DNA from: G963665925 sp963665925
GTDB taxonomy: Bacteria; Bacillota; Clostridia; Peptostreptococcales; Acidaminobacteraceae
Direction of reading: 5' to 3'
DNA length: 64,000 nucleotides
NCBI GenBank assembly: GCA_963665925.1
Contig: OY762511.1
Location: 4,092,001-4,156,000 of the forward strand
Made by a program: the position numbers and the translations under genes. The notes beneath the pieces are model-generated. The model had not been told where the DNA came from. It made no database searches and saw only the letters and a list, made by a program, of their open reading frames with translations. This document shows, piece after piece, positions 24,715 through 32,247 of the stretch (positions are counted from its first letter, which is position 1; each line of letters starts with the position of its first letter).

Positions 24715-26694
24715 TTATATTTTGAACTTGCTGATTTCCATTTCAAGTTCATCAGCCATCCTATTCAGCATTTCTGCTGACTTTGCAACTTCATCTATTG
24801 CAGCTGTTTGTTGCTGTACAGATGCTGTAACTTCTTCAGAAGCTGCTGCAGACTCTTCCGAAACTGCTGATATCTCTTCGATGGAAGCTACAATGTTCTC
24901 CTTATCGGCATTCATTTCATTGATGAAGTTTGAAACATCCGCAATCAGATTCGCAATTTGATCAGAAGATACACTGATTTGCTCAAAAACTCTATCTACG
25001 GAATCAACTGCGTCGGTTTGCTCTTCGGAACGCACCTTGACTTCCGACATAATATGCACTGTATTCTTGCTTTCATTTTGAATTTGGTTTACAATCCCTC
25101 TGATATTTTCAGCCGCTTCGCCTGAACCTTCAGCTAGCTTGCGTATTTCATCTGCAACAACCGCAAATCCTCTGCCATGTTCACCCGCTCTTGCCGCTTC
25201 GATTGAAGCATTCAATGCAAGCAGATTTGTCTGGTCTGCAATGCTCGTAATTGTTTCAAGAATTGTACCGATCTGTGCGGACTTGTCTTCCAGCTCTCTG
25301 ATTGCATTTTCTATGCGAACAGTAGAGGCATTGTTTTCCTCTGTTTTTGTCTTAAGCGCAGACATAACCTTCAATCCCTCAACATTTGCTGTAGATACGG
25401 AATCTGCTGCAGCTGACATAGTTTCACTGTTTTCTGTCAAGACACGGATTTTTTCAGCTAGGTTGCCAATAAGCTGTGCACCGCGCTCTGTTTCCATCGC
25501 CTGGTCGCTTGCACCTTGTGCAATCTCATCGATGGTTCTTGCAATTTCGTCAGAAGACGCGCTGACCTCTTCAGAGTTTGATGCCAGATCTTCAGCTGAC
25601 ACAGATACCTTATGTGCCACATCTTTCGATTTTCCCAGCATATCGGCAAAATGATCGATCATCGTATTGAAGCTCTCCGCCATTTTTCCGATCTCATCAT
25701 TGGATTTCACGTCTGAACGCACTGTCAAATCGCCATTTTTAACTTCATCCATTGTGCTTTCAAGCTTCATAAGTGGTTTTGTAAAACGTCTAGCCAGTAA
25801 AACTGCAAATAGAACCCCTGCAAGCAGACAGCCAATCGCCAGGATTACTGTCGTGATCATAATTGGACGTGTTAGAACATCTACTTCGCTTTGGTCCATT
25901 GTAACAAGCACGGTCCAGTCATTTTGGTCAATCCTCTTAAAAGATGCAAACTTCCTTACACCATTCCATTTGTACTCAACGATTCCAGAGTCCGAAGCTG
26001 TCATTGCGTCTACAAGTTCAGGTATTGGGACTGTCTTTCCAATCATATCTGCACTTTTATGCGTCAGCGTTGTCATGTCAGCTCCAATCAGAACAGGGTA
26101 ACCTGCCTGTCCAATTTGGATTGTGTTCAGTTTATCTGCTAAGGTGTGTATAGATATATCGATACCTACAACACCCGATAACTTTTGGGACTTGCCATAT
26201 ACAGGCGACGAAACAGTTATGACCACATCACCGGTTTCCGCATCAACATAGGGATCCGTCCAGGTTGTCTCACCGGCTTCCTTGGCTGCAATATACCATG
26301 GGCGCGAAGTCGGATCATAATCAGAGGGCACATCAGGCCAAGTTGGATCTATCATGTCCTTTTTTTCCGTCCCCATGTATACCGCAATAACATCGCTATG
26401 CTGTTCCATATACCTTTCAAAACCAGCAAGCATAAATTTCTTTGATGTCAGATTCTCATAGATTGATTTTGTCGTTTCCATATTTGCGAGCAGGTGGGCA
26501 GCTGTCTCATAAGAATCCATATAATACTCCACACCTGTTTCTACTTCCTTTACGAGCTCCAAGTTGGATGCTTCATAGTTTGTATGCACCAGTCTCGCTG
26601 TTGATCTATACGACAGACTTCCAAGTACGGTTAACGGTATGATAATGACCACGATAAAAGCCAGTATCAGCTTCTGCTTAATGCTTTGTTTCAT
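24715..26694 (-). CDS. Methyl-accepting chemotaxis protein, double Cache type, c-di-GMP-controlled
   Basis: A 659-residue receptor. TM1 is at about 10-30. The dCache_1 domain contains SRPWYIAAKEAGETTWTDPYVDA and GVVGIDISIHTLADKL, a layout often associated with amino-acid sensing. TM2 is at about 280-300, followed by HAMP (FTKPLMKLESTMDEVKNGDL). The signalling domain has EITSIADQTNLLALNASIE-type tip residues and FAVVADEIRKLAEGSGEAA. GGGGAGG precedes ATG 26694. A c-di-GMP-I riboswitch lies directly upstream, linking expression to motile/sessile signalling. Confidence 0.94.
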   Translation of the reverse strand: MKQSIKQKLILAFIVVIIIPLTVLGSLSYRSTARLVHTNYEASNLELVKEVETGVEYYMDSYETAAHLLANMETTKSIYENLTSKKFMLAGFERYMEQHSDVIAVYMGTEKKDMIDPTWPDVPSDYDPTSRPWYIAAKEAGETTWTDPYVDAETGDVVITVSSPVYGKSQKLSGVVGIDISIHTLADKLNTIQIGQAGYPVLIGADMTTLTHKSADMIGKTVPIPELVDAMTASDSGIVEYKWNGVRKFASFKRIDQNDWTVLVTMDQSEVDVLTRPIMITTVILAIGCLLAGVLFAVLLARRFTKPLMKLESTMDEVKNGDLTVRSDVKSNDEIGKMAESFNTMIDHFADMLGKSKDVAHKVSVSAEDLASNSEEVSASSDEIARTIDEIAQGASDQAMETERGAQLIGNLAEKIRVLTENSETMSAAADSVSTANVEGLKVMSALKTKTEENNASTVRIENAIRELEDKSAQIGTILETITSIADQTNLLALNASIEAARAGEHGRGFAVVADEIRKLAEGSGEAAENIRGIVNQIQNESKNTVHIMSEVKVRSEEQTDAVDSVDRVFEQISVSSDQIANLIADVSNFINEMNADKENIVASIEEISAVSEESAAASEEVTASVQQQTAAIDEVAKSAEMLNRMADELEMEISKFKI

Positions 26695-26723
26695 ATAAAT
26701 CCTCCCCAGTATGCAAAGGGCAT

Positions 26724-26850
26724 AAAAAAACACCTGTTGGCAGGCGCGACAACATACAGTCAGTATGTTTTGAGCAACCTGGCAATCATAGTAGAACCCC
26801 TTAGACCCATAGCTTTGCGTCCTGACCTTTCGATCAGTTTGCCAACATAT
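26724..26850 (-). ncRNA. Cyclic di-GMP-I (GEMM) riboswitch with terminator
   Basis: Minus-strand reading gives TTGGCAAACTGATCGAAAGG (GAAA tetraloop), then GGACGCAAAGCTATGGGTCTAA and a second helix closing with GATTGCCAGG. These are the hallmark segments of the GEMM-I aptamer, including the A after GGACGC and the GAAA/receptor pair. It is followed by hairpin ACATAC/GTATGT and a terminator CGCCTG-ccaa-CAGGTG plus seven T (26746-26724), ending 30 nt before the chemoreceptor start. This fits a switch controlling transcription readthrough. Confidence 0.88.
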
Positions 26851-26877
26851 CCATTTACACTTTGTACAACTCTTTGC

Positions 26878-26906
26878 ATTATATTCATAGGAAGTTTGGA
26901 AATCAA
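26878..26906 (-). promoter_or_regulatory. Promoter of the riboswitch-chemoreceptor unit
   Basis: TTGATT (26906-26901) and TATAAT (26883-26878) with a 17-nt spacer on the minus strand. Transcription would start near 26871, about 20 nt before the aptamer. The rest of 26907-27083 is AT-rich with no gene. Confidence 0.85.
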
Positions 26907-27083
26907 GCCTTTATTCAAAGTTTTGCATTTTGTTACAGAAGATTTAAAAACAATAAAACAAACCCCATATATTATTACTCAATACGTAGTAATATACGGA
27001 GTTCAATTACTCTTATATTATATTCATTTAAAACACATTGCACTTCGTACTATTTCTTTGAAACAACCATGTATGAATATACA

Positions 27084-28058
27084 TTACCTAGCTTCATACT
27101 CAGCCATTTTTGATACTGATGCAGCATAATACTTCATGTATCCCGCAGCAAACGGCAATTGAATGACATAGGCTATGGCTATAAGGAGTACGGCCAGCGA
27201 TTCGCCAAATACCGAAAGTGAAATGCCCAGGGCGATTGTCAAATTTCTGAGCGCAGACCCGAAAACAAGGGCTGGCCTTTCATTGACATCAGGCACATAC
27301 CTGCCCGCAAAGCTTCCGATTGCCACCAGAAGCATGTAGAAGATTACAAGTGGAACCACGACCTGAAGCGCCAGTGTCGGTTGATTCAATATTGTCTTTG
27401 CCTTTAGGGCAATGGCAAGCCATACAATTGACATAACGCCAATGGCACTCACACCGCCAAGCACGGGCTTTAGACTTTTGAAATAAGGCTGACCCTTATA
27501 TTTGACAATAAAAGTTCTCACAAGTATTGCTGAAACAAGGGGTAGAATGACCACCTTGAACAGAGACCCTACAATTGTCACCGTACTGATTTCAATTGAA
27601 GAAGCCAGGAACAGGTTCATGTAAAGCGGAATCATGAACATGGAAATCAATAGGTTGATTGTCATCATGACAAGAGCTGTCTGTACTTTTCCGCCTGCAA
27701 GGCCAGTCCACGATGCTGTCATACCACTGGTTGGAAGCAGACCTATGAGCACCATCCCCAGCATGAGCATTGGGTCATGACTCAAGAATATGCGGCCAAC
27801 TATAAATGCCAGCACTGGAGCGACTGCAAAATTCAATAGTACGCTTATATAAACCGCTCTCGGCGACTTAATTACGTCGAGAATGTCCTTTATTTTAACA
27901 TTGAGCATCATTGGAAAAACCATAATGAACAGGATTGGGTTTACAAGAGCCTTTAGAGGCTTCACATTAACCAGCGCACCGATTGCAAGCCCAATGACTA
28001 TCATAATCGGAATACTCCATGTAAGATACTTTTTTGCACCCAGTAGAATTTTCTTCAT
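27084..28058 (-). CDS. Bile acid:sodium symporter (BASS) superfamily transporter, ACR3-like
   Basis: About 324 residues, almost wholly hydrophobic, with nine to ten predicted membrane helices. Typical SBF features are FIMVFPMMLNVKIKDI, VLIGLLPTSGMTASWTGLAGG and the late FGSALRNLTIALGISLSVFG. The last resembles the ACR3/arsenite and BASS crossover motif. Annotated relatives are often called arsenic resistance proteins, but no arsR or arsC is nearby, so the substrate is open. The ATG at 28058 follows AAAGGGG; upstream in-frame ATG 28094 lacks a site. Confidence 0.8.
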   Translation of the reverse strand: MKKILLGAKKYLTWSIPIMIVIGLAIGALVNVKPLKALVNPILFIMVFPMMLNVKIKDILDVIKSPRAVYISVLLNFAVAPVLAFIVGRIFLSHDPMLMLGMVLIGLLPTSGMTASWTGLAGGKVQTALVMMTINLLISMFMIPLYMNLFLASSIEISTVTIVGSLFKVVILPLVSAILVRTFIVKYKGQPYFKSLKPVLGGVSAIGVMSIVWLAIALKAKTILNQPTLALQVVVPLVIFYMLLVAIGSFAGRYVPDVNERPALVFGSALRNLTIALGISLSVFGESLAVLLIAIAYVIQLPFAAGYMKYYAASVSKMAEYEAR

Positions 28059-28144
28059 AATCAGTCCCCTTTCACCAAAACACAGATCTTCCATAAATAC
28101 TTAGCACTTGTCTTCCTTTATTAAATCTGAAAGCTTTCCAGTTC

Positions 28145-28402
28145 TTATGCCATGCTAACTGCACGCATTGGACATACCGTCACACATTTGCCACAGCTGA
28201 TGCATTTTTCTTCATCTATCACAGGGACAGAGCTTCCGAACAGGCTGACCTTCTGTGTGACTGCATTGACCGGACAGACTCTCTTCACTGGACAAAATGG
28301 CGACTTATCACATCTATTGGAATTAATGACTGCTTTTCTCATTTTTTTCTTTGACCCTTCCTTAGTTTTCTTGTTTGATTTGATTCTAGCTGACTTACTC
28401 AT
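28145..28402 (-). CDS. 4Fe-4S ferredoxin-like protein
   Basis: An 85-residue protein with a basic N-terminal third (KSNKKTKEGSKKKMRK) and a ferredoxin fold. One cluster motif is complete: CISCGKCVTVCPM. The first motif is non-standard in spacing: CDKSPFCPVKRVCP. The start ATG at 28402 follows GGAGG. It may carry one or two [4Fe-4S] clusters and transfer electrons to an unknown partner. The transporter downstream is probably a separate unit. Confidence 0.8.
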   Translation of the reverse strand: MSKSARIKSNKKTKEGSKKKMRKAVINSNRCDKSPFCPVKRVCPVNAVTQKVSLFGSSVPVIDEEKCISCGKCVTVCPMRAVSMA

Positions 28403-28609
28403 CCTAAACCTCCATTCCCCGCCCCCTCTCGCACGGGGGTCTGTGTATAATATAATGCCTTTCAAAGTAAAAGTCAATACATAATTCAACATCCGTCCCT
28501 ACTCTTTTCAACTTCCGTCCCTCTCGAACCCCATACAGCACCGCACTTTTGTCGATTCTATTTCTAAATGATAACTTTTTTCAATCAAAGTGTAGCTTTT
28601 TGGTATAGT

Positions 28610-28858
28610 ATGTGTTATACTTAACTCATCAAATCGAAACAGATTTGATAACAGGTATCTACAAGGATTGCATGCCCCCACATGGCAATCTAGGAATGGA
28701 CCCCCTATTCCATTTAGTACCTGACATACCCGCTTATTTTATGGAAATATGCACCGAAAGCATATTTCATATTCGGCTCAACACCGAATAACCTCCTATT
28801 TTGTTTAGCCGTTTACCATTAAAGAACCCATTCAGACTTGAGTGGGTTTTTCTTTTTA
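28610..28858 (+). ncRNA. Candidate structured small RNA with two CCCCC loops
   Basis: No protein frame fits, but the plus strand shows five successive hairpins and a terminator. ATCAAATC/GATTTGAT is at 28627-28648. A CAGGTA/TACCTG helix (28652-28723) encloses two stem-loops, GATTGCATG/CATGGCAATC with loop CCCCCA and AATGGA/TCCATT with loop CCCCCTAT. GAAATATGC/GCATATTTC (28744-28767) and ATTCGG/CCGAAT follow. A terminator AACCCATTCA/GAGTGGGTT-TTTC ends near 28857. CCTCC at 28792 and the C-rich loops could pair with Shine-Dalgarno sequences. Promoter-like TATAGT/TATACT elements precede it. Confidence 0.6.
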
Positions 28859-28878
28859 CGTGAAAAACAAAGAAATGC

Positions 28879-28939
28879 ACACAGATAAAAGAGAGGCCTG
28901 TTCAAGTTCACTTGAAACAGGCCTCTCTTTTATCTGTGT
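28879..28939. repeat. Long near-perfect hairpin
   Basis: Arms 28879-28906 and 28911-28939 pair over 28 bp with a single bulged base and a 4-nt loop. The right arm is also the beginning of the first 72-bp tandem repeat. It may act as a bidirectional terminator for the RNA on the left and nif3 on the right. Confidence 0.85.
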
Positions 28940-29213
28940 ATATGGCGCGTCAAGCGACATGAGCAGCCGCAAGGGTGCTCTGTGCGTTTCGCTACACTTC
29001 TCTTTTATCCGTATATGGCGCGTCAAGCGACATGAGCAGCCGCAAGGGTGCTCTGGCATTTCGCTACACTTCTCTTTTATCCGTATATGGCGCGTCAAGT
29101 GACATGAGCAGCCGCAAGGGTGCTCTGGCATTTCGCTACACTTCTCTTTTATCCGTATATGGCGCGTCAAGCGACATGAGCAGCCGCAAGGCTACTCTGT
29201 GCGTTTCAAGCCT
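28926..29213. repeat. Four tandem copies of a 72-73 bp repeat
   Basis: The phrase TATGGCGCGTCAAG begins at 28941, 29014, 29086 and 29158, giving periods of 73, 72 and 72. Copies differ at only a few bases. Each contains an internal hairpin GAGCA-g-CC-gcaa-GG-g-TGCTC with a GCAA loop. The array lies in the 3' untranslated region of nif3 (stop at 29212). It is not a CRISPR: there are no variable spacers. Confidence 0.92.
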
Positions 29214-30330
29214 AGACAGTCTCAAATGGGTTCTTTTCGCTTTTTGAGCTAATTACAGCTACTTCATAGGATTTCAGTGAAAAAGCATTTCTGAGGCGCT
29301 CTGCAAACCTCTCGACGTAAATCTGTTCCGTTTCATAGTGACCGGCATCAATCAGCGTCAAGTTCATCTGCAACGCTGTCTGAGCCTCATGATACTTGAC
29401 ATCTCCAGTTATGAGGACGTCACATCCCTTTGCCGCTGCTGCGCGCATCATGTCCGATCCGGCACCTGTACAAATGGCAGCCTTACGAATAGTCCTGTCT
29501 TTATCACCAACAAATCTCAAGGCCTTGACACCTAGAGCCGTCTTAACAGTAGCCGAAAAAGCCTCAAGACTCTGCTTGTCTGCCAGTCTGCCGACCCTTC
29601 CCAGGTGGTAGGTCTTGATTTCATTCTCAAGACTTATGACATCATAGGCAGGCACTTCATAAGGATGCGCCTTTTGCATTGCCGAAAGTACACGTCCCAG
29701 GTTCGGTGCGTCAACAATCATTTCAAGTCGCACCTCTTCAACACGCTCAAGCTTGCCGATTTCTCCAATTGCAGGGTTCGCACCATCAAGCGGCATAAAG
29801 GAGCCCTCGCCACTTGTTTTAAAGGCGCATGCTTCATAGTTGCCTATTTTACCTGCCCCAGCACTGGCCATCGCCATTCTGACCGCTTCTGAATCGTCTT
29901 CCGGCACAAAAACCATCAGCTTCTTATACCTTTCAGCGCTTGTCTTCTCAAGACCCACCACATCTTGAAGCCCTAAAATTTCAGCAAGGTAGTCATTGGT
30001 TCCACCCTCAGCAATATCAAGATTTGTATGCGCCGCATAGAGACTGATATCATTCTTGATGAGTTTTCGTACAAGCTTACCAATTGCATCAGAATCAACA
30101 ATCTTTTTCATAGGCTTGAAAATGAGCGGATGATGACAGATAAGCAAATCAATATTGCTGTCAACAGCTTCCTGAACAACCGATTCTGTCGCTTCAAGGG
30201 CAACCATGATCCGGTCCACTTCTGAATCTGCATTTCCAACGAGAAGCCCGACATTGTCCCAAGACTCAGCAAGGTGTTCAGGAGCCATCTCATTCAAAAT
30301 TTTAATGATTTTTCCAGAGTTTACAAACAT
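29212..30330 (-). CDS. Nif3-like dinuclear metal centre protein (YqfO)
   Basis: A 372-residue Nif3/YqfO family protein, often annotated as GTP cyclohydrolase I type 2-like. Metal ligands lie in LICHHPLIFKP and YAAHTNLDIAEGGTNDYLAE at the N-terminus, and in ITGDVKYHEAQ and LTLIDAGHYETEQ at the C-terminus. A central YqfO-type insert (about 130-230, with AHPYEVPAYDV) is of the PII/CutA-like kind. The ATG overlaps the end of trmK by 10 nt, the arrangement found in B. subtilis. Confidence 0.93.
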   Translation of the reverse strand: MFVNSGKIIKILNEMAPEHLAESWDNVGLLVGNADSEVDRIMVALEATESVVQEAVDSNIDLLICHHPLIFKPMKKIVDSDAIGKLVRKLIKNDISLYAAHTNLDIAEGGTNDYLAEILGLQDVVGLEKTSAERYKKLMVFVPEDDSEAVRMAMASAGAGKIGNYEACAFKTSGEGSFMPLDGANPAIGEIGKLERVEEVRLEMIVDAPNLGRVLSAMQKAHPYEVPAYDVISLENEIKTYHLGRVGRLADKQSLEAFSATVKTALGVKALRFVGDKDRTIRKAAICTGAGSDMMRAAAAKGCDVLITGDVKYHEAQTALQMNLTLIDAGHYETEQIYVERFAERLRNAFSLKSYEVAVISSKSEKNPFETV

Positions 30331-31010
30331 GCGCGCCTCACCTCCAGTGCCTTGAGTTTTTCTTCAAGTTCAGGTAGTTTATCTTTGGCATCTTCTTTCT
30401 TACTTGCTTGAAGACCTCTTATGATTTCACCAGCCTGTTTAATTTTCTTATCTAGGAAGACCTTTGAAAGCGGGTCATCCTTTTTAATAAGGAATTTTCC
30501 AATTTCACATTCAATTGGATCGTCAAACTGCATTTCCCCATGCTCGACAACAAGTATCTCATACATCCTGTGCGCTTCCTGCGAAAGTCTTTCATCAACA
30601 ATCTTAAAATGATTCATAGCGAGCCATTTTCTGAGCTCATCCTGAGCCACCATGGGCTGAAGAATGAACTTTTTCACAGAGGCCGTCATTTCAGGACGCT
30701 CCATCAAGATATCACGAATGAGCAGTCCACCCATGCCCGCTATAATAACCGTATCCACTTCGCCGGGCTCATAGGGTATCAGACCGCCGCCCAATCTGAC
30801 CTCTATCCTGTCAGATAGGTCAGCCGTCCGAACAGCCTGACGTGCATTATCTGTCGGCCCTTCATTGATATCTGTTGCAATCGCTTTATCACATATACCG
30901 TTTTCAATCAAATAAATGGGTACGTATCCATGGTCAGTACCCACATCGCCAATAGCAGAGCCTTTCTCGACCAGATCTGCAATCGTCTTGAGCCTCGGTG
31001 TAAGCTTCAT
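30321..31010 (-). CDS. trmK: tRNA (adenine(22)-N(1))-methyltransferase
   Basis: A 229-residue SAM-dependent enzyme methylating A22 of tRNA. Motif I is SAIGDVGTDHGYVPIYL. IATDINEGPTDNARQAV and TVIIAGMGGLLIRDIL follow, with the family motif QPMVAQDELRKWL. The C-terminal coiled coil is lysine/glutamate rich. AGGAG precedes the ATG. It is part of the conserved dnaG-rpoD-trmK-nif3 order. Confidence 0.95.
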   Translation of the reverse strand: MKLTPRLKTIADLVEKGSAIGDVGTDHGYVPIYLIENGICDKAIATDINEGPTDNARQAVRTADLSDRIEVRLGGGLIPYEPGEVDTVIIAGMGGLLIRDILMERPEMTASVKKFILQPMVAQDELRKWLAMNHFKIVDERLSQEAHRMYEILVVEHGEMQFDDPIECEIGKFLIKKDDPLSKVFLDKKIKQAGEIIRGLQASKKEDAKDKLPELEEKLKALEVRRACL

Positions 31011-31043
31011 TACGCTTCTCCTGATTCTATTTCATACTCTTTA

Positions 31044-31070
31044 AAAAACGAGCCATAAATTATGGCTCGT
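31044..31070 (-). terminator. Terminator after rpoD
   Basis: ACGAGCCATAA/TTATGGCTCGT hairpin followed by TTTTTTAA on the minus strand, between rpoD and trmK. trmK-nif3 may be expressed by readthrough or their own promoter. Confidence 0.8.
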
Positions 31071-31097
31071 CTCATAGTCTGCTTTCATCGATTCTGA

Positions 31098-32225
31098 TTA
31101 TTCCAGATAGTCCTTAAGCTTTTTGCTTCTTGAAGGATGCTTCAGCTTTCTAAGGGCTTTGGCCTCAATTTGACGAATACGCTCACGCGTAACCTCAAAC
31201 TTCTTGCCCACTTCTTCAAGCGTTCTTGCACGTCCATCTTCAAGACCGAATCTGAGTTTCAGAACTTTCTGCTCACGCGGTGTCAGCGTCTCAAGAACTT
31301 CAATCAGCTGTTCCTTCAGCATTGAGAATGCTGCAGCTTCAGCAGGTGCTGGCGCGTCGTTATCCGGAATAAAGTCTCCAAGATGACTGTCTTCTTCTTC
31401 ACCGATTGGTGTTTCAAGTGAAACTGGCTCCTGCGCGATTTTTAGAATCTCACGAACCTTCTCGACACTCATATCCATTTCCTTAGCGATTTCTTCCGGC
31501 TTTGGCTCTCGGCCTAGCTCTTGAAGCAGCTGACGAGATACACGGATCAACTTATTGATCGTCTCAACCATATGAACCGGAATACGGATAGTACGTGCCT
31601 GGTCTGCAATCGCACGCGTAATAGCCTGACGAATCCACCATGTCGCATATGTTGAGAATTTATAACCTTTTCTCCAGTCAAACTTCTCAACCGCTTTGAT
31701 AAGACCAAGATTACCTTCCTGGATAAGATCAAGGAAAAGCATGCCCCTACCTACGTAACGCTTGGCAATACTTACAACGAGACGCAAGTTTGCCTCACAG
31801 AGCTTTTTCTTGGCTTCTTCGTCGCCAGCCTCCATGCGCTTGGCAAGTTCAATTTCTTCTTCCCCAGATAGAAGTGGAACTTTACCGATTTCCTTTAGGT
31901 ACATTCTTACTGGATCGTCAATGCTGATGCCTTTAGGGACTGTGATTTCAACTTCGACTTCTTCTTCTTCTTCTTCTTCTTCTGCCTCGAAATCATCGTC
32001 ATTTGCATTAACATCAATGTCTACATCATCATCGTTATCCGCAATAACCTCAATTCCCATTGCCGCAAGTGAATCGTAAATATCTTCAATCTGTTCTTTA
32101 TCGATTTCGATTTCACTTAGCGCATTCCCAATCTCAGAGTAAGTCAAGGAGCCTTTTTTCTTACCAAGTTCAGTCAGTTTTTTTACAGCTTCAACCTGCT
32201 TAGTATCGATTTTTTTCTTAGCCAA
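31098..32225 (-). CDS. rpoD: RNA polymerase primary sigma factor (sigma-A/RpoD)
   Basis: A 375-residue housekeeping sigma factor. Region 1.1 is short and ends in an acidic stretch with a run of eight Glu. Region 1.2/2 begins DPVRMYLKEIGKVPLLSGEEE. Regions 2.3-2.4 read YKFSTYATWWIRQAITRAIAD. Region 3 and region 4.2 (LEEVGKKFEVTRERIRQIE) follow, with the usual C-terminus. I choose the TTG at 32225, 8 nt after AAAGGAGGG, because the upstream ATG at 32267 lies within dnaG. It follows dnaG by 22 nt. Confidence 0.96.
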   Translation of the reverse strand: MAKKKIDTKQVEAVKKLTELGKKKGSLTYSEIGNALSEIEIDKEQIEDIYDSLAAMGIEVIADNDDDVDIDVNANDDDFEAEEEEEEEEVEVEITVPKGISIDDPVRMYLKEIGKVPLLSGEEEIELAKRMEAGDEEAKKKLCEANLRLVVSIAKRYVGRGMLFLDLIQEGNLGLIKAVEKFDWRKGYKFSTYATWWIRQAITRAIADQARTIRIPVHMVETINKLIRVSRQLLQELGREPKPEEIAKEMDMSVEKVREILKIAQEPVSLETPIGEEEDSHLGDFIPDNDAPAPAEAAAFSMLKEQLIEVLETLTPREQKVLKLRFGLEDGRARTLEEVGKKFEVTRERIRQIEAKALRKLKHPSRSKKLKDYLE

Positions 32226-32247
32226 TTGACTTCCCTCCTTTCTACCA

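Noticed and set aside
28856..29170. Repetitive 104-residue protein across the tandem repeats
   Set aside because: It only reflects the 72-bp DNA repeat (a multiple of three) with no start signal; the nif3 stop and hairpins indicate a non-coding array.
28926..29213. CRISPR array
   Set aside because: The whole 72-73 bp unit repeats, including what would be spacers. There is no conserved-repeat/variable-spacer pattern and no cas gene.
31963..31986. TCT trinucleotide run as a phase-variation tract
   Set aside because: It encodes the Glu run of sigma-A region 1; changes in repeat number keep the frame, so it is not an on/off switch.
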